A model generated the notes under the pieces. The model saw only the letters and a list, made by a program, of their open reading frames with translations, had not been told where the DNA came from and did not search any database. Both the position numbers and the translations under genes were made by a program. A stretch of DNA of 14,861 nt from assembly GCA_902489215.1 (NCBI GenBank), contig CABTZE010000038.1:1-14861 (forward strand), in the 5' to 3' direction. Source of the DNA: an uncultured Brevibacterium sp. GTDB lineage: Bacteria > Actinomycetota > Actinomycetes > Actinomycetales > Brevibacteriaceae. Below, piece after piece: positions 1-7,947 of this stretch; the stretch's first letter is position 1; the number at the start of each line of letters is the position of its first letter.

Positions 1-78
1 GTGACCGGCGCCTCGAGCACCTTTAACGCACTGCCGAAGAATCTCAGCAGTACGTGGAAAGCAGAAAAATGTCTGTGA
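1..78 (+). CDS. C-terminal end of an upstream gene, possibly the peptide-binding lipoprotein of the ABC importer (partial)
   Basis: The reading frame beginning at base 1 stays open for 25 codons and stops with TGA at 76-78. Its first 19 codons have mostly G or C in the third position, as coding DNA in this genome does. The visible tail contains ALPKNLSSTWKAE. A short tail ending near a tryptophan is compatible with the end of a family 5 extracellular solute-binding protein, and that gene type normally precedes DppB-type permeases; this identity is inferred mainly from position. The frame overlaps the start of the following permease by about 10 bases, which would fit translational coupling. 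A competing frame ends at base 26 (tail DRRLEHL) but is much shorter. Moderately unsure. Confidence 0.4.
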   Translation: MTGASSTFNALPKNLSSTWKAEKCL

Positions 79-1133
79 ACGCAGAGACACAGGCCGCGAA
101 CAAGAAGCTCAAACATGAAGCTTCCGGCGGTTCAGAGGAAATCGATGCGCCCCCGGCGGGCCAGTCCTACCTCAGCTACCTGCTGAGAAAAGTGGGCGGA
201 GCGCTCATCAGCCTGTTCATGGTTGTTGTGCTGGGCTTCTTCGCCTTCCGAGTCCTGCCGGGTGATCCGGTGCAGAAGATCGCTCGCGAAAGGCAGATGA
301 GCCCCGAGCAGATGGCTCAGCTGCGCGCCGAATACGGTCTCGACAAGCCCGTGCTCGTCCAGTTCTGGGACTACCTGGTGGGCATTTTCAGCGGCAACTT
401 CGGCACCAGCTACGTCTACAAGCAGTCAGTCGCCAGCCTCATCGCCGAATACGCGTGGCCGACCCTGCTGCTGACGGGCACATCGGCGATTCTGGCCATC
501 ACCCTGGGCCTGTGGATGGGGCAGTTGGCCGCGTGGAAGCGCGGTTCCCTCTTCGACAAGCTGACAACCTCCACAAGCCTCGTCTTCTGGTCAGTGCCGA
601 CATTCTGGCTTGCGCTTCTGCTGCTCATGGTGTTTGCCGGAAAGCTGCAGTGGCTGCCCACCGGCGGCATGGTCTCACCTGGCATCGAACCAGGCAGCTT
701 CACCTACGTGGTCGATGTAGCCAAACACCTCATCCTTCCCGTCATCACCATGACCGCGGTCATCTACGCGCAGTACCTCATGGTGATGCGCGCATCTCTG
801 CTGGGCGAGATGAGTGCCGACTACCTCACCACTGCTCGCGCCAAGGGCCTGCGCGAAGACGACGTCCGGCTCAAGCACGCTGTGCCCAACGCACTGCTGC
901 CGACCGTGACACTCGTGTTCATGCACATCGGCGGTCTCATTGCCGGTGCGCTGACGGTCGAAACCGTGTTCTCGTGGCCGGGTTTGGGCAAACTGACCTT
1001 CGAGGCGATCTCCGGTCCCGACCTCCCGCTGCTGCAGGGGACGTTCGTGGTCTTCTCGGCAGCCATCATCATCATGAACCTGCTGGCTGACCTCGTGTAC
1101 CGCCAGCTCGACCCGCGCGTCAGGAGGGCCTGA
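69..1133 (+). CDS. dppB: Peptide ABC transporter permease, DppB/OppB type
   Basis: This is an inner-membrane permease of the family 5 (oligopeptide/dipeptide/nickel) ABC importers. Counting from the ATG at 69, the protein has 354 residues. It has a hydrophilic N-terminal stretch of about 40 residues, then a first membrane helix (about 42-62) ending in the family motif RVLPGDP (61-67). A soluble loop follows, then a five-helix permease core. The EAA coupling loop that docks on the ATPase is visible around 251-266 (DYLTTARAKGL), and the C-terminus has the usual LADLVYRQLDPR ending. The ATG at 69 is chosen over an in-frame GTG at 54 because the purine-rich GGAAAG at 56-61 lies just upstream of it; the GTG would add five residues. 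The next permease begins directly after the stop. The N-terminal extension is longer than in E. coli DppB. The substrate cannot be read from the permease alone. Confidence 0.93.
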   Translation: MSVNAETQAANKKLKHEASGGSEEIDAPPAGQSYLSYLLRKVGGALISLFMVVVLGFFAFRVLPGDPVQKIARERQMSPEQMAQLRAEYGLDKPVLVQFWDYLVGIFSGNFGTSYVYKQSVASLIAEYAWPTLLLTGTSAILAITLGLWMGQLAAWKRGSLFDKLTTSTSLVFWSVPTFWLALLLLMVFAGKLQWLPTGGMVSPGIEPGSFTYVVDVAKHLILPVITMTAVIYAQYLMVMRASLLGEMSADYLTTARAKGLREDDVRLKHAVPNALLPTVTLVFMHIGGLIAGALTVETVFSWPGLGKLTFEAISGPDLPLLQGTFVVFSAAIIIMNLLADLVYRQLDPRVRRA

Positions 1134-2096
1134 ATGACTTCCCGCAACACCTCCTCCGAAAAGAAGGCGGCTGCCGGCCGCGAAAACCAGGGCACGGTCG
1201 TTCCCTCGAGTGCACGCGCTCTCACATGGAGTCGGCGCGCGGACGCCTGGAAGAAGAACTGGAAGATCTTCCTGGAAGACCGCGCGGGCGTTGCCGGTGC
1301 GATCGTTCTCATCCTGGTGATCCTCGTAGCCGTGTTCGCTCCGCTCATTGCGGACCGCTCCATGCTCGACGTGACCCAGAACCTCGACAATCCGCGCTAC
1401 GCACCGCCGAGCGCGGAGCACCCGCTGGGCACCGACAACTACGGCCGCGAACTGTGGGCGCGCCTGGTGTGGGGTGCACGGGTTTCGCTCATCGTCGGTG
1501 TCGCCGCCACGGCCATGTCGATGATCATCGGAACGATCATGGGCATCGCCGCAGGCCACTTCACCGGCTGGGTCGGCGGACTGATCATGCGCGTCATCGA
1601 CTTCTTCCTGGTGTTGCCGTCGCTGCTGCTGGCAATTGTGCTGTCCTCTGTTCTTGAGCGAGGAGTCTTCACAATCGTCATCGCGATCGGTGTGACCTCG
1701 TGGGCCGGTACGGCCCGCATTGTTCGCGCGCAGACGCTGTCGGCGGAATCCCGCCTCTACATTGAGCGCGCGAAAGTCCTCGGCGCCGGCCACTGGCACA
1801 TCATCACCTCGCACCTGCTTCCGGCTGTCATGCCGCTGGTGCTTGCCAACACCACGCTGACGGTCGGTGGTGCGATCATCGCCGAGTCGACACTCGCGTT
1901 CCTGGGACTGGGCGACACGACTCAGCAGTCCTGGGGAACCATTCTGAAGAACTCGATGGATGTTTCGGCTGCAACCTCCGGCTACTGGTGGTTCATCCTC
2001 ACCCCGGGCCTAGCGATCGTCGCGGTGGTGCTTGCGTTTACGCTGGTGGGCCGGGCCATTGAAGCAATTGCCAATCCGACCCTCAGGAGCCGCTGA
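1134..2096 (+). CDS. dppC: Peptide ABC transporter permease, DppC/OppC type
   Basis: This is the second permease subunit of the same importer, 320 residues. The first 45 residues are hydrophilic and charged. A membrane helix follows at about 52-73, then the family motif HPLGTDNYGRE (97-107) in the periplasm-facing loop. The five-helix core carries an EAA loop at about 207-224 (YIERAKVLGAGHWHII). DppC-type signature segments such as ESTLAFLGLG (251-260) are present. The start is the ATG immediately after the dppB stop, with a perfect AGGAGG at 1122-1127 inside the end of dppB, so the two are almost certainly co-translated. The stop overlaps the next gene by one base (TGATG). It should form a heterodimer with the preceding permease. 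Confidence 0.94.
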   Translation: MTSRNTSSEKKAAAGRENQGTVVPSSARALTWSRRADAWKKNWKIFLEDRAGVAGAIVLILVILVAVFAPLIADRSMLDVTQNLDNPRYAPPSAEHPLGTDNYGRELWARLVWGARVSLIVGVAATAMSMIIGTIMGIAAGHFTGWVGGLIMRVIDFFLVLPSLLLAIVLSSVLERGVFTIVIAIGVTSWAGTARIVRAQTLSAESRLYIERAKVLGAGHWHIITSHLLPAVMPLVLANTTLTVGGAIIAESTLAFLGLGDTTQQSWGTILKNSMDVSAATSGYWWFILTPGLAIVAVVLAFTLVGRAIEAIANPTLRSR

Positions 2097-3853
2097 TGAG
2101 TACAGCAGAAACAGCTGCCGCTGCCGCGGGCAAGGATCTTGTCTTCGACGATGTTTCGATCACGTATTCGTCGAGAACCTCCCGAGGTGACATCCCCGCG
2201 GTGTCGAACGTCAACCTCGAACTGCCGGCCGGCGGCACACTGGGCATCGCCGGTGAATCCGGTTCGGGCAAGTCCACGCTCATCCTCTCTGTGCTGCGCC
2301 TGCTGCCGGACAACGCGACGCTGACCGGGCGCGTGCTGTTGGGCGGCACCGACATTGCCGAACTGAACTTCGGTCAGATGCGCGCGGTTCGCTGGTCGGA
2401 AGCCGCGATCGTGTTCCAGGGTGCCCTGCACTCGCTCAACCCGGTGCGTCCGGTGGGCAAGCAGATCCTCGAAGCACTCAACCTGCACGTGAAAGATGAA
2501 TGGCGTTCCGAAGCTGATCGCAAAGCTCGAGTTCTCAGCCTGCTGGAACAGGTGGACCTGGACGCCCAGATTGCGCAGGCATACCCGCACGAACTCTCCG
2601 GTGGGCAGAAGCAGCGCGTCATGATCGCCATGGCCCTGGCCTGCGATCCCGACATCATCATCGCCGATGAGCCGACCACGGCTCTCGACGTCATCGTGCA
2701 GGCGCAGATCCTCACCCGCCTGCGTGAGCTCGTTGAGGCGCGCGGCATTTCGCTGCTGATGATTTCGCACGACCTTTCGGTGCTGGCTACAGCGTGTGAG
2801 CGGATTGCAATCATGAAGCAGGGCAAGATCGTCGAAATCGGGCCGGCCGAAAAGATCTGCACCCAGCCGGAGGAGCCCTACACTCAGCAGCTGGCGGATG
2901 CGTTCCCCACCATCGGCGACCCCGAATCGCGTCTCAACCCGATCACCCGCAACCCGGCTCGCGTTGATGTCGAAACTCCGCACACCATGACTGACGAGGT
3001 GGTGCTGGAGGCACGGAACCTCAACGTCACCTTTAAGGCGAGGGGACGACTGACAAAGGCCGTCAACAACGTGGATCTCAAGCTGCACCGCTCGGAGGTT
3101 CTTGCTGTTGTCGGCCAGTCCGGTTCGGGCAAGACGACGCTTGCGCGCACTCTCCTCGGCCTGCAGCAGCCGGACGCCGGATCCGAGCTGCTGTTTCAGG
3201 GTGAGCCTCTGCCGACCGGCAAACGGAGCTTGCGCAAGTTCCGGCGCGATGTGCAGATGATCCTGCAGGACCCGTCGGGTTCGCTCAACCCATCGCGTTC
3301 GGTCTACGAGTCCGTGGCAGAAGGTCTGCGCGTGCAGAAGTTCACCGGCGATGAACGGGCGCGCGTGAGTGAAAGCCTGGAAGCTGCGGAGCTGATTCCC
3401 GCCGAGGACTTCTTTGAGCCGATTCCGCAGGAGCTTTCCGGTGGGCAGCGTCAGCGCGTTGTCATTGCCAGCGCACTCGCGCTCGAACCGGATGTGCTCA
3501 TTGCCGACGAACCCGTGGCTTCCCTCGACGCTTCGGTGCGCGGTGAGATCCTGTCGCTGTTCCTGGCTTTGAAGAAGAACATTGGGCTCACGGCACTCGT
3601 CATCACCCACGACCTCGGTCTGGCATGGAACATCGCCGACACGGTGGCCGTCATGTACCGCGGTGAAATCGTCGAACACGGTCCGGTTGAGGATGTTCTT
3701 CTGGACCCCCAGCACGATTACACGCGCAAACTGCTGGCCGCTGTGCCCGGCTTCCGCTCGGAACGGGCCGCACAGGCAGGACGGGCCGGCGGGCCGGTGG
3801 GCAACACTGCAGCAAGCACAGCAGAGAAATCAGGAGGCGCCGTCAATGGCTGA
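2096..3853 (+). CDS. Fused double ATPase of the peptide importer (DppD-DppF fusion)
   Basis: A 585-residue cytoplasmic protein containing two complete ABC ATPase domains, which powers the importer formed by the two permeases upstream. Domain 1 has Walker A GESGSGKST (53-61), Q-loop Q108, signature LSGGQ (167-171), Walker B IIIADEP (187-193) and switch H225. Domain 2 has Walker A GQSGSGKT (340-347), Q391, LSGGQ (447-451), Walker B LIADEP (468-473) and switch H505. Both sets of catalytic residues look intact. Domain 1 is followed by the family's PYTQQL segment (about 261-266) and a linker of roughly 35 residues; domain 2 ends with the matching DYTRKLLAAVPG. A low-complexity Ala/Gly-rich tail of about 30 residues follows. 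In E. coli the two ATPases are separate genes; fused forms are common in Actinobacteria and Rhizobiales. AGGAG at 2085-2089 serves the ATG, which overlaps the previous stop. Confidence 0.95.
   Translation: MSTAETAAAAAGKDLVFDDVSITYSSRTSRGDIPAVSNVNLELPAGGTLGIAGESGSGKSTLILSVLRLLPDNATLTGRVLLGGTDIAELNFGQMRAVRWSEAAIVFQGALHSLNPVRPVGKQILEALNLHVKDEWRSEADRKARVLSLLEQVDLDAQIAQAYPHELSGGQKQRVMIAMALACDPDIIIADEPTTALDVIVQAQILTRLRELVEARGISLLMISHDLSVLATACERIAIMKQGKIVEIGPAEKICTQPEEPYTQQLADAFPTIGDPESRLNPITRNPARVDVETPHTMTDEVVLEARNLNVTFKARGRLTKAVNNVDLKLHRSEVLAVVGQSGSGKTTLARTLLGLQQPDAGSELLFQGEPLPTGKRSLRKFRRDVQMILQDPSGSLNPSRSVYESVAEGLRVQKFTGDERARVSESLEAAELIPAEDFFEPIPQELSGGQRQRVVIASALALEPDVLIADEPVASLDASVRGEILSLFLALKKNIGLTALVITHDLGLAWNIADTVAVMYRGEIVEHGPVEDVLLDPQHDYTRKLLAAVPGFRSERAAQAGRAGGPVGNTAASTAEKSGGAVNG
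3832..3837 (+). promoter_or_regulatory. Ribosome binding site that fixes the start of the S66 peptidase
   Basis: A perfect AGGAGG lies 8 bases upstream of the ATG at 3846. The peptidase frame stays open for 88 more codons upstream, inside the ATPase gene, but this site and the family's usual N-terminus (PLAPGDRVWLVAPSG) show that 3846 is the real start. Confidence 0.85.
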
Positions 3854-4817
3854 CCGCAACCCCTACGCACAGCAGGCCCCTCTGGCCCCGGGCGACCGAG
3901 TGTGGCTCGTAGCCCCATCGGGACCAGCACCCAAGGGAACTGTTGAACCGGCAATCGCCGCGCTGGAAGAGTGGGGTCTCGACGTGCAGGTCGGAGAGAA
4001 CCTCCGCAGAGTCGATGCTCGCGCCTCGTACCTGGCCGGAAGCGATGACGAACGCCGCAGCGATCTAGTCAACGCCTGGTGCGACCCCGAGGCGTCAGCT
4101 GTCATCTCTCTGCGCGGCGGCTACGGAGCTATGCGCCTGCTGGACGGCATCGATTTCGGTTCCATGGCGGAGAACGCGCTGCGTCCTGACGGCCGTCCCA
4201 AGCTGCTGACGGGTTCGAGCGACATCACTGCCCTCCACCAGGCATGGGCGCACCACATGGGAGTGCCCACACTGTTCTGCCCCATGGTCGGCAATGCCGT
4301 TTTCGGCGACAGCGAGCGCGTGCGCACTGACATCAAGCGCTGGCTGTTCTCACCGTGGTCAGACGAACAGGTGCGTCTGGGTGAACCGGCACAGACTCTC
4401 ACTGCCGGGGAGTTCACGGGAATCACCTATGGGGGCAACCTCAGTCTGCTCGCCGCCGGTGTTGGGGCACCGGAATTTCAGCCGGGAGCACCCGACGAGC
4501 CGGGCATCCTGTTCCTGGAGGATGTCGACGAGGATGTGTACCGACTGGACAATCTGTTGCTGCAGCTCAAACGGATCGGCTGGCTCGAACGGGCCGGCGC
4601 CGTCGTCCTGGGCTCCTGGGAGAGCTGCGGTGAAGACGACGACCGCAGGGCGCTTCTGCGCGAGTACTTCGGCGACGCCCAGGTGCCGGTCGTGTGGGAA
4701 GTCGAACTGGGCCACCACCCGCACGCCGGTTCGGTACCGTTGGGCGTGCACGCAAAGCTGAGCGCGCCGGCAGACGGTGCCGCACCCACTGTGACAATCG
4801 AACCGAACGAGGAGTGA
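3846..4817 (+). CDS. LD-carboxypeptidase, peptidase family S66 (LdcA/MccF/YkfA-like)
   Basis: A 323-residue cytoplasmic serine peptidase. Family S66 enzymes remove the terminal D-Ala from murein tetrapeptides (LdcA, YkfA) or cleave the peptide-nucleotide antibiotic microcin C (MccF). The N-terminal domain starts with RVWLVAPSGPAP (19-30). The nucleophile region is TGSSDIT (122-128), with S125 as the expected nucleophile. The expected acid is E225 in FLEDVDED, and the expected base is H290 in ELGHHPHAGSVPLG, so the Ser-Glu-His triad appears complete. Length is normal and there is no signal peptide, as expected for the family. The start overlaps the end of the ATPase gene by 8 bases, which ties it to the importer. 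Bacillus subtilis has a comparable arrangement with ykfA beside dpp genes. Recycling of stem peptides is more likely than an antibiotic-immunity role, but sequence alone does not exclude the latter. Confidence 0.93.
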   Translation: MADRNPYAQQAPLAPGDRVWLVAPSGPAPKGTVEPAIAALEEWGLDVQVGENLRRVDARASYLAGSDDERRSDLVNAWCDPEASAVISLRGGYGAMRLLDGIDFGSMAENALRPDGRPKLLTGSSDITALHQAWAHHMGVPTLFCPMVGNAVFGDSERVRTDIKRWLFSPWSDEQVRLGEPAQTLTAGEFTGITYGGNLSLLAAGVGAPEFQPGAPDEPGILFLEDVDEDVYRLDNLLLQLKRIGWLERAGAVVLGSWESCGEDDDRRALLREYFGDAQVPVVWEVELGHHPHAGSVPLGVHAKLSAPADGAAPTVTIEPNEE

Positions 4818-4831
4818 ACCCCTAAACAGTT

Positions 4832-6007
4832 ATGATCACCGACGGTTTTCTGTTCATCAGCCTGCTCATCGCAATAGCCGCGGTACTCGTCTACCTGGAC
4901 AAAGCCCGAGGGCTTCCAGTCTTCAGGTACGTTCCCGGCTTCGTCTTCCTCTACCTGATAGCAGCGCTGCTCAACACCGTCGGAGTATTCGGCGAATCCG
5001 ATTCAATCGACGCTGTCGGCGGGGGAGTGAAAGACGCTCTTCTGCCGGCAATGATCATGCTCCTGCTTTTCCAGTGCGATGTCCGCAAGATCATAAAACT
5101 GGGCCCGAAGCTGCTGCTGACCTACGCGGCCACCGCGGTTTCGATCATGCTGGGATTCGTCATCACCTTCGCCGTGCTCAAGGGGGTTCTCGATGCCGAA
5201 GCGTGGAAGGGCCTGGCAGCGCTCGCAGCTTCGTGGACCGGCGGTTCGGCGAACATGGCGGCCGTGCAGGGAATCCTCAACCCGCCGGAGAACATCTTCG
5301 GTCACGTGCTGATCGTCGACACCATCGTGTACTCCGTGTGGCTGCTGGTGATGTTCTCGTCCGTCGGCATCTCTGACAAATTCAACGCGTGGACAAAAGC
5401 CGACACTTCGGCCCTGTCTTCGCGTGCAGCCTCGACTGGTGAAGGCGCCGAAAAGAGCTCCGCTGATGAAGAGAAAATGGATCTCGTGGCGCTGTTCCGG
5501 GTTCTGGCCATCGGCCTGTTCGGTTCAGCGCTGGCCACCGTGATCGGCGGAAAGCTGCCGGAAATCGGGGTCGTCGTGAACTCGACAACCTGGACCATCC
5601 TCATCGTCAGCATCGTGGGCCTGATCATCGGCTCGACAAAGTACGGCAAGATGGCCGGCGCATCGGATGTCGCCTACATCATGCTGTACATCATCATCGG
5701 AGTCATCGCGGCAGGTTCTGACTTCACATCGCTTGTCGAAGCGCCGATCTTCCTGCTCGCCGGGCTCATGGTTGTCACCATCCACTTCGTCCTCATGGTC
5801 ATCTACGCCAAGCTCACAAAAACGGAGCTGTTCAGCCTGGCTGTCGCTTCGACCGCGAACATCGGCGGTGTGGCCTCCGCGCCCGTCGTCGCTGGTGCAT
5901 TCAACCGAGAGCTCGTACCCGTGGGAGTTCTCTTCGCGCTCATCGGCGCGTTCGCGGGTACGTTCTTCGGTCTGGCCGCCGGCCAGGTTATGAGCCTCTT
6001 CGCATAG
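4832..6007 (+). CDS. DUF819 family integral membrane protein (YjcL-like), probable transporter
   Basis: A 391-residue polytopic membrane protein of the DUF819 family. The N-terminus MITDGFLFI is typical of the family, which supports the ATG at 4832 although its ribosome site is poor: the nearest AGGAG, at 4810-4814, is 17 bases away. The protein reads as two membrane halves joined by a hydrophilic Ser/Lys/Glu-rich loop (about 182-217). Each half carries a similar Gly/Ser/Asn-rich unwound-looking segment: SWTGGSANMAAV (134-145) and TANIGGVASAPVVA (341-354). Paired motifs of this kind are seen in inverted-repeat secondary transporters. Biochemical function is not established to my knowledge. 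Lying 14 bases after the LD-carboxypeptidase and upstream of other peptidases, it may move a product such as an amino acid or small peptide; that role is inference. Confidence 0.88.
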   Translation: MITDGFLFISLLIAIAAVLVYLDKARGLPVFRYVPGFVFLYLIAALLNTVGVFGESDSIDAVGGGVKDALLPAMIMLLLFQCDVRKIIKLGPKLLLTYAATAVSIMLGFVITFAVLKGVLDAEAWKGLAALAASWTGGSANMAAVQGILNPPENIFGHVLIVDTIVYSVWLLVMFSSVGISDKFNAWTKADTSALSSRAASTGEGAEKSSADEEKMDLVALFRVLAIGLFGSALATVIGGKLPEIGVVVNSTTWTILIVSIVGLIIGSTKYGKMAGASDVAYIMLYIIIGVIAAGSDFTSLVEAPIFLLAGLMVVTIHFVLMVIYAKLTKTELFSLAVASTANIGGVASAPVVAGAFNRELVPVGVLFALIGAFAGTFFGLAAGQVMSLFA

Positions 6008-6061
6008 ATTTGATCTCGCAACAGAAGCCGGCCGCGAACAACGCCGGAGAAAGGCAGAACA

Positions 6062-6868
6062 ATGACAGCGGACCTGTTCACACGTTTAGACGGAGTTGAA
6101 TTCTCGGCACGCGCAATCGACATCGACACGGGTGAGGAGGTGTTCAGCCACGAACCCGACCGCGTGCTCTCCACCGCATCGATCGCCAAGATCTTCCTGC
6201 TGCACGCAGCGCTGAAGATGAAGAACAACGGCGAGTTGCGCCTGGATGAGCGGCTGACCCGCAACGCGGCAGAGCGCGTCGACGAATCCGGCATCTGGTA
6301 CCTGCTTGACCAGCCGGATCTGACAATCCACGACGTCGGCATGCTCATCGGCGCCTTCAGCGACAACTTCGCCACGAACGTGCTCATCTCCCGTGTCGGC
6401 CTGGACCGTGTAGCCAAAGAAGTCGAAGTGCTGGGCTACAAGGACTCCGCGCTCCACGACTTCCTGCGCTGGCCGCGCCCGGCAGGAGCACCCCGCCGCC
6501 TGTCATCGGGCACCGCCTACGAACTGAGCGACTACATGGCGCGGCTGTCCCGCGACGAATTGTTCGACCCGATGACCTCGGAAATGATGCGCCGCTGGCT
6601 CGGTGCAGGAGCCGACACCTCGATGGTGGCCTCCTACTTCGAACCAGACCCGCTTGCGCACTACTACTACACGCGCGGCGAATGGATTGTGAACAAGACC
6701 GGCACCGACTCCAGCGTCCGCGCCGACACCGGAATCGCCTTCACACGCGAACGCCGCGTGGCCTACGCAGTCTTCGCCAACTGGGCCGCAGACGAAGACC
6801 GCGTTCTCGAAGTCATGCCGATCATGCGCGAAGCCGGCGGCCTCATCAGCGCCCACCTGCACGCCTGA
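6062..6868 (+). CDS. Serine hydrolase with class A beta-lactamase fold, no signal peptide
   Basis: A 268-residue protein of the beta-lactamase2/penicillin-recognising family. All three active-site boxes are visible: SIAK (40-43, nucleophile S40 and K43), SDN (100-102) and KTG (212-214). Spacing matches class A enzymes. Two things are odd. There is no signal peptide or lipobox, so the protein should stay in the cytoplasm. The omega-loop segment between about 128 and 148 has no acidic residue where class A enzymes keep the deacylating Glu of the ExxLN motif, so efficient beta-lactamase activity is unlikely. Cutting of a D-amino-acid amide or peptide imported by the upstream transporter fits better. 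GGAGAAAGG at 6046-6054 precedes the ATG. It sits 54 bases after the DUF819 gene and 33 before the dipeptidase. Substrate unknown. Confidence 0.88.
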   Translation: MTADLFTRLDGVEFSARAIDIDTGEEVFSHEPDRVLSTASIAKIFLLHAALKMKNNGELRLDERLTRNAAERVDESGIWYLLDQPDLTIHDVGMLIGAFSDNFATNVLISRVGLDRVAKEVEVLGYKDSALHDFLRWPRPAGAPRRLSSGTAYELSDYMARLSRDELFDPMTSEMMRRWLGAGADTSMVASYFEPDPLAHYYYTRGEWIVNKTGTDSSVRADTGIAFTRERRVAYAVFANWAADEDRVLEVMPIMREAGGLISAHLHA

Positions 6869-6901
6869 AACACCCCAACCGGACTGAAGAAAGGACCGGC
6901 G

Positions 6902-7942
6902 ATGCCGTCTCCACTCATCCCCATTTTCGATGGCCACAATGACCTCCCTTACCTGCTGCGCGAAACCCGCGGCTCATCGGTCGCTGACCTTGACCGCCCC
7001 GACGGGGTTGTTGGAACCAACATTCCGCAGCTGCGCGACGGCGGTGTGGCCGCACAGTTCTGGTCGGTCTTCGTCGACTCGGCGATCAAGGGCGACGAAG
7101 CTGTCCGCTGGACGCTCGAACAGATCGACCTCGTTGACCGACTGATCAGCACCTACCCGAATGACCTCGCCTGGGCTACAACCGCGGAAGCGATCCGTGC
7201 CGAGCGGGCTGCCGGGCGCATCGGCGGTCTGCTCGGTGTTGAGGGTGGCAACCAGATCAACGAATCACTCGGCGCGCTGCGGATGTTCGCCAAGCTCGGC
7301 GCTCGCTACATGACGTTGACGTGGTCGACCACCCACAGCTGGGCTGACTCCGCAACTGACGAGGCGGTGCATGGCGGTCTGAGCGACTTCGGTCGGGAAG
7401 TGGTCAAGGAGATGAACCGGATCGGCATGATCCCCGATTTGTCCCACGTGGCGCCGAGCGTCATGGACCAGGTGCTCACCATGACCGACCTGCCGGTGCT
7501 TTTCACCCACTCGAACGCGCTGAGCCTGTGCTCGCACCCGCGCAATGTGCCCGATGACATCATCGACCGGCTGCCGGCCAATGGGGGAGTGCACATGCTG
7601 ACCTTTGTGCCCTCATTCGTGTCGCAGGAACGCTACGACTGGGTCAAGAGCGGAGAAGAGGGCACAGCCCCGGAAGTCACCATCAGTGATGTTGCCGACC
7701 ACATCGACTACGTGCGCGAACGCATCGGCATTGACCACGTGGGCATCGGATCGGACTTCTGCGGAACGGATTCCTTCCCCACGGGACTGGACAACGCCAG
7801 CACCTATCCGGCTCTGATTGACGAGCTGCGCTCGCGTTCGTGGTCGGAAGGCGACCTTGAGAAACTCGGCTTTGACAACGCGCTGCGCGTGCTGGAAGCC
7901 CACGACGACCGCTATCGCAGCTTCCTGCGCTCAGGAGAGTAA
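6902..7942 (+). CDS. Membrane-dipeptidase family (M19, renal dipeptidase-like) zinc dipeptidase
   Basis: A 346-residue amidohydrolase-fold dipeptidase. Metal ligands typical of M19 are visible: the HxD pair H12 and D14 (FDGHNDLP), the bridging E114 (GVEGG), H182 (DLSH) and H203 (FTHS). The HPRN motif (212-215) is present, and the catalytic-site GIGSDF has D285. M19 enzymes hydrolyse dipeptides and, unusually, accept a D-residue at the C-terminal position, which suits L-Ala-D-Glu or similar murein fragments. There is no signal peptide, as for many bacterial members, so it probably acts on imported peptides in the cytoplasm. AAGGA at 6891-6895 supports the ATG. The gene is followed after 5 bases by the amidotransferase-like gene. 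The final substrate is inferred from context. Confidence 0.93.
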   Translation: MPSPLIPIFDGHNDLPYLLRETRGSSVADLDRPDGVVGTNIPQLRDGGVAAQFWSVFVDSAIKGDEAVRWTLEQIDLVDRLISTYPNDLAWATTAEAIRAERAAGRIGGLLGVEGGNQINESLGALRMFAKLGARYMTLTWSTTHSWADSATDEAVHGGLSDFGREVVKEMNRIGMIPDLSHVAPSVMDQVLTMTDLPVLFTHSNALSLCSHPRNVPDDIIDRLPANGGVHMLTFVPSFVSQERYDWVKSGEEGTAPEVTISDVADHIDYVRERIGIDHVGIGSDFCGTDSFPTGLDNASTYPALIDELRSRSWSEGDLEKLGFDNALRVLEAHDDRYRSFLRSGE

Positions 7943-7947
7943 GAACC

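Noticed and set aside
3..26. Alternative frame for the partial upstream gene, ending DRRLEHL at base 26.
   Set aside because: Only seven codons are available, whereas the frame from base 1 stays open for 25 codons with coding-like third positions, although this cannot be settled from the window.
1982..3715. A 577-codon open frame on the minus strand.
   Set aside because: It lies opposite the fused ATPase gene, whose two sets of ABC motifs are unmistakable. The minus-strand protein is His/Arg/Asp-rich without recognisable domains, a common artefact of GC-rich coding DNA.
3582..3845. An 88-codon upstream extension of the S66 peptidase frame.
   Set aside because: It overlaps the ATPase gene in another frame and is not peptidase-like, while a perfect AGGAGG precedes the ATG at 3846.
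6028..6047. A small inverted repeat (CCGGC with GCCGG) before the serine hydrolase start.
   Set aside because: The 5-bp stem with a 10-base loop and no T run is too weak for a terminator; it touches the ribosome site but nothing supports a regulatory role.
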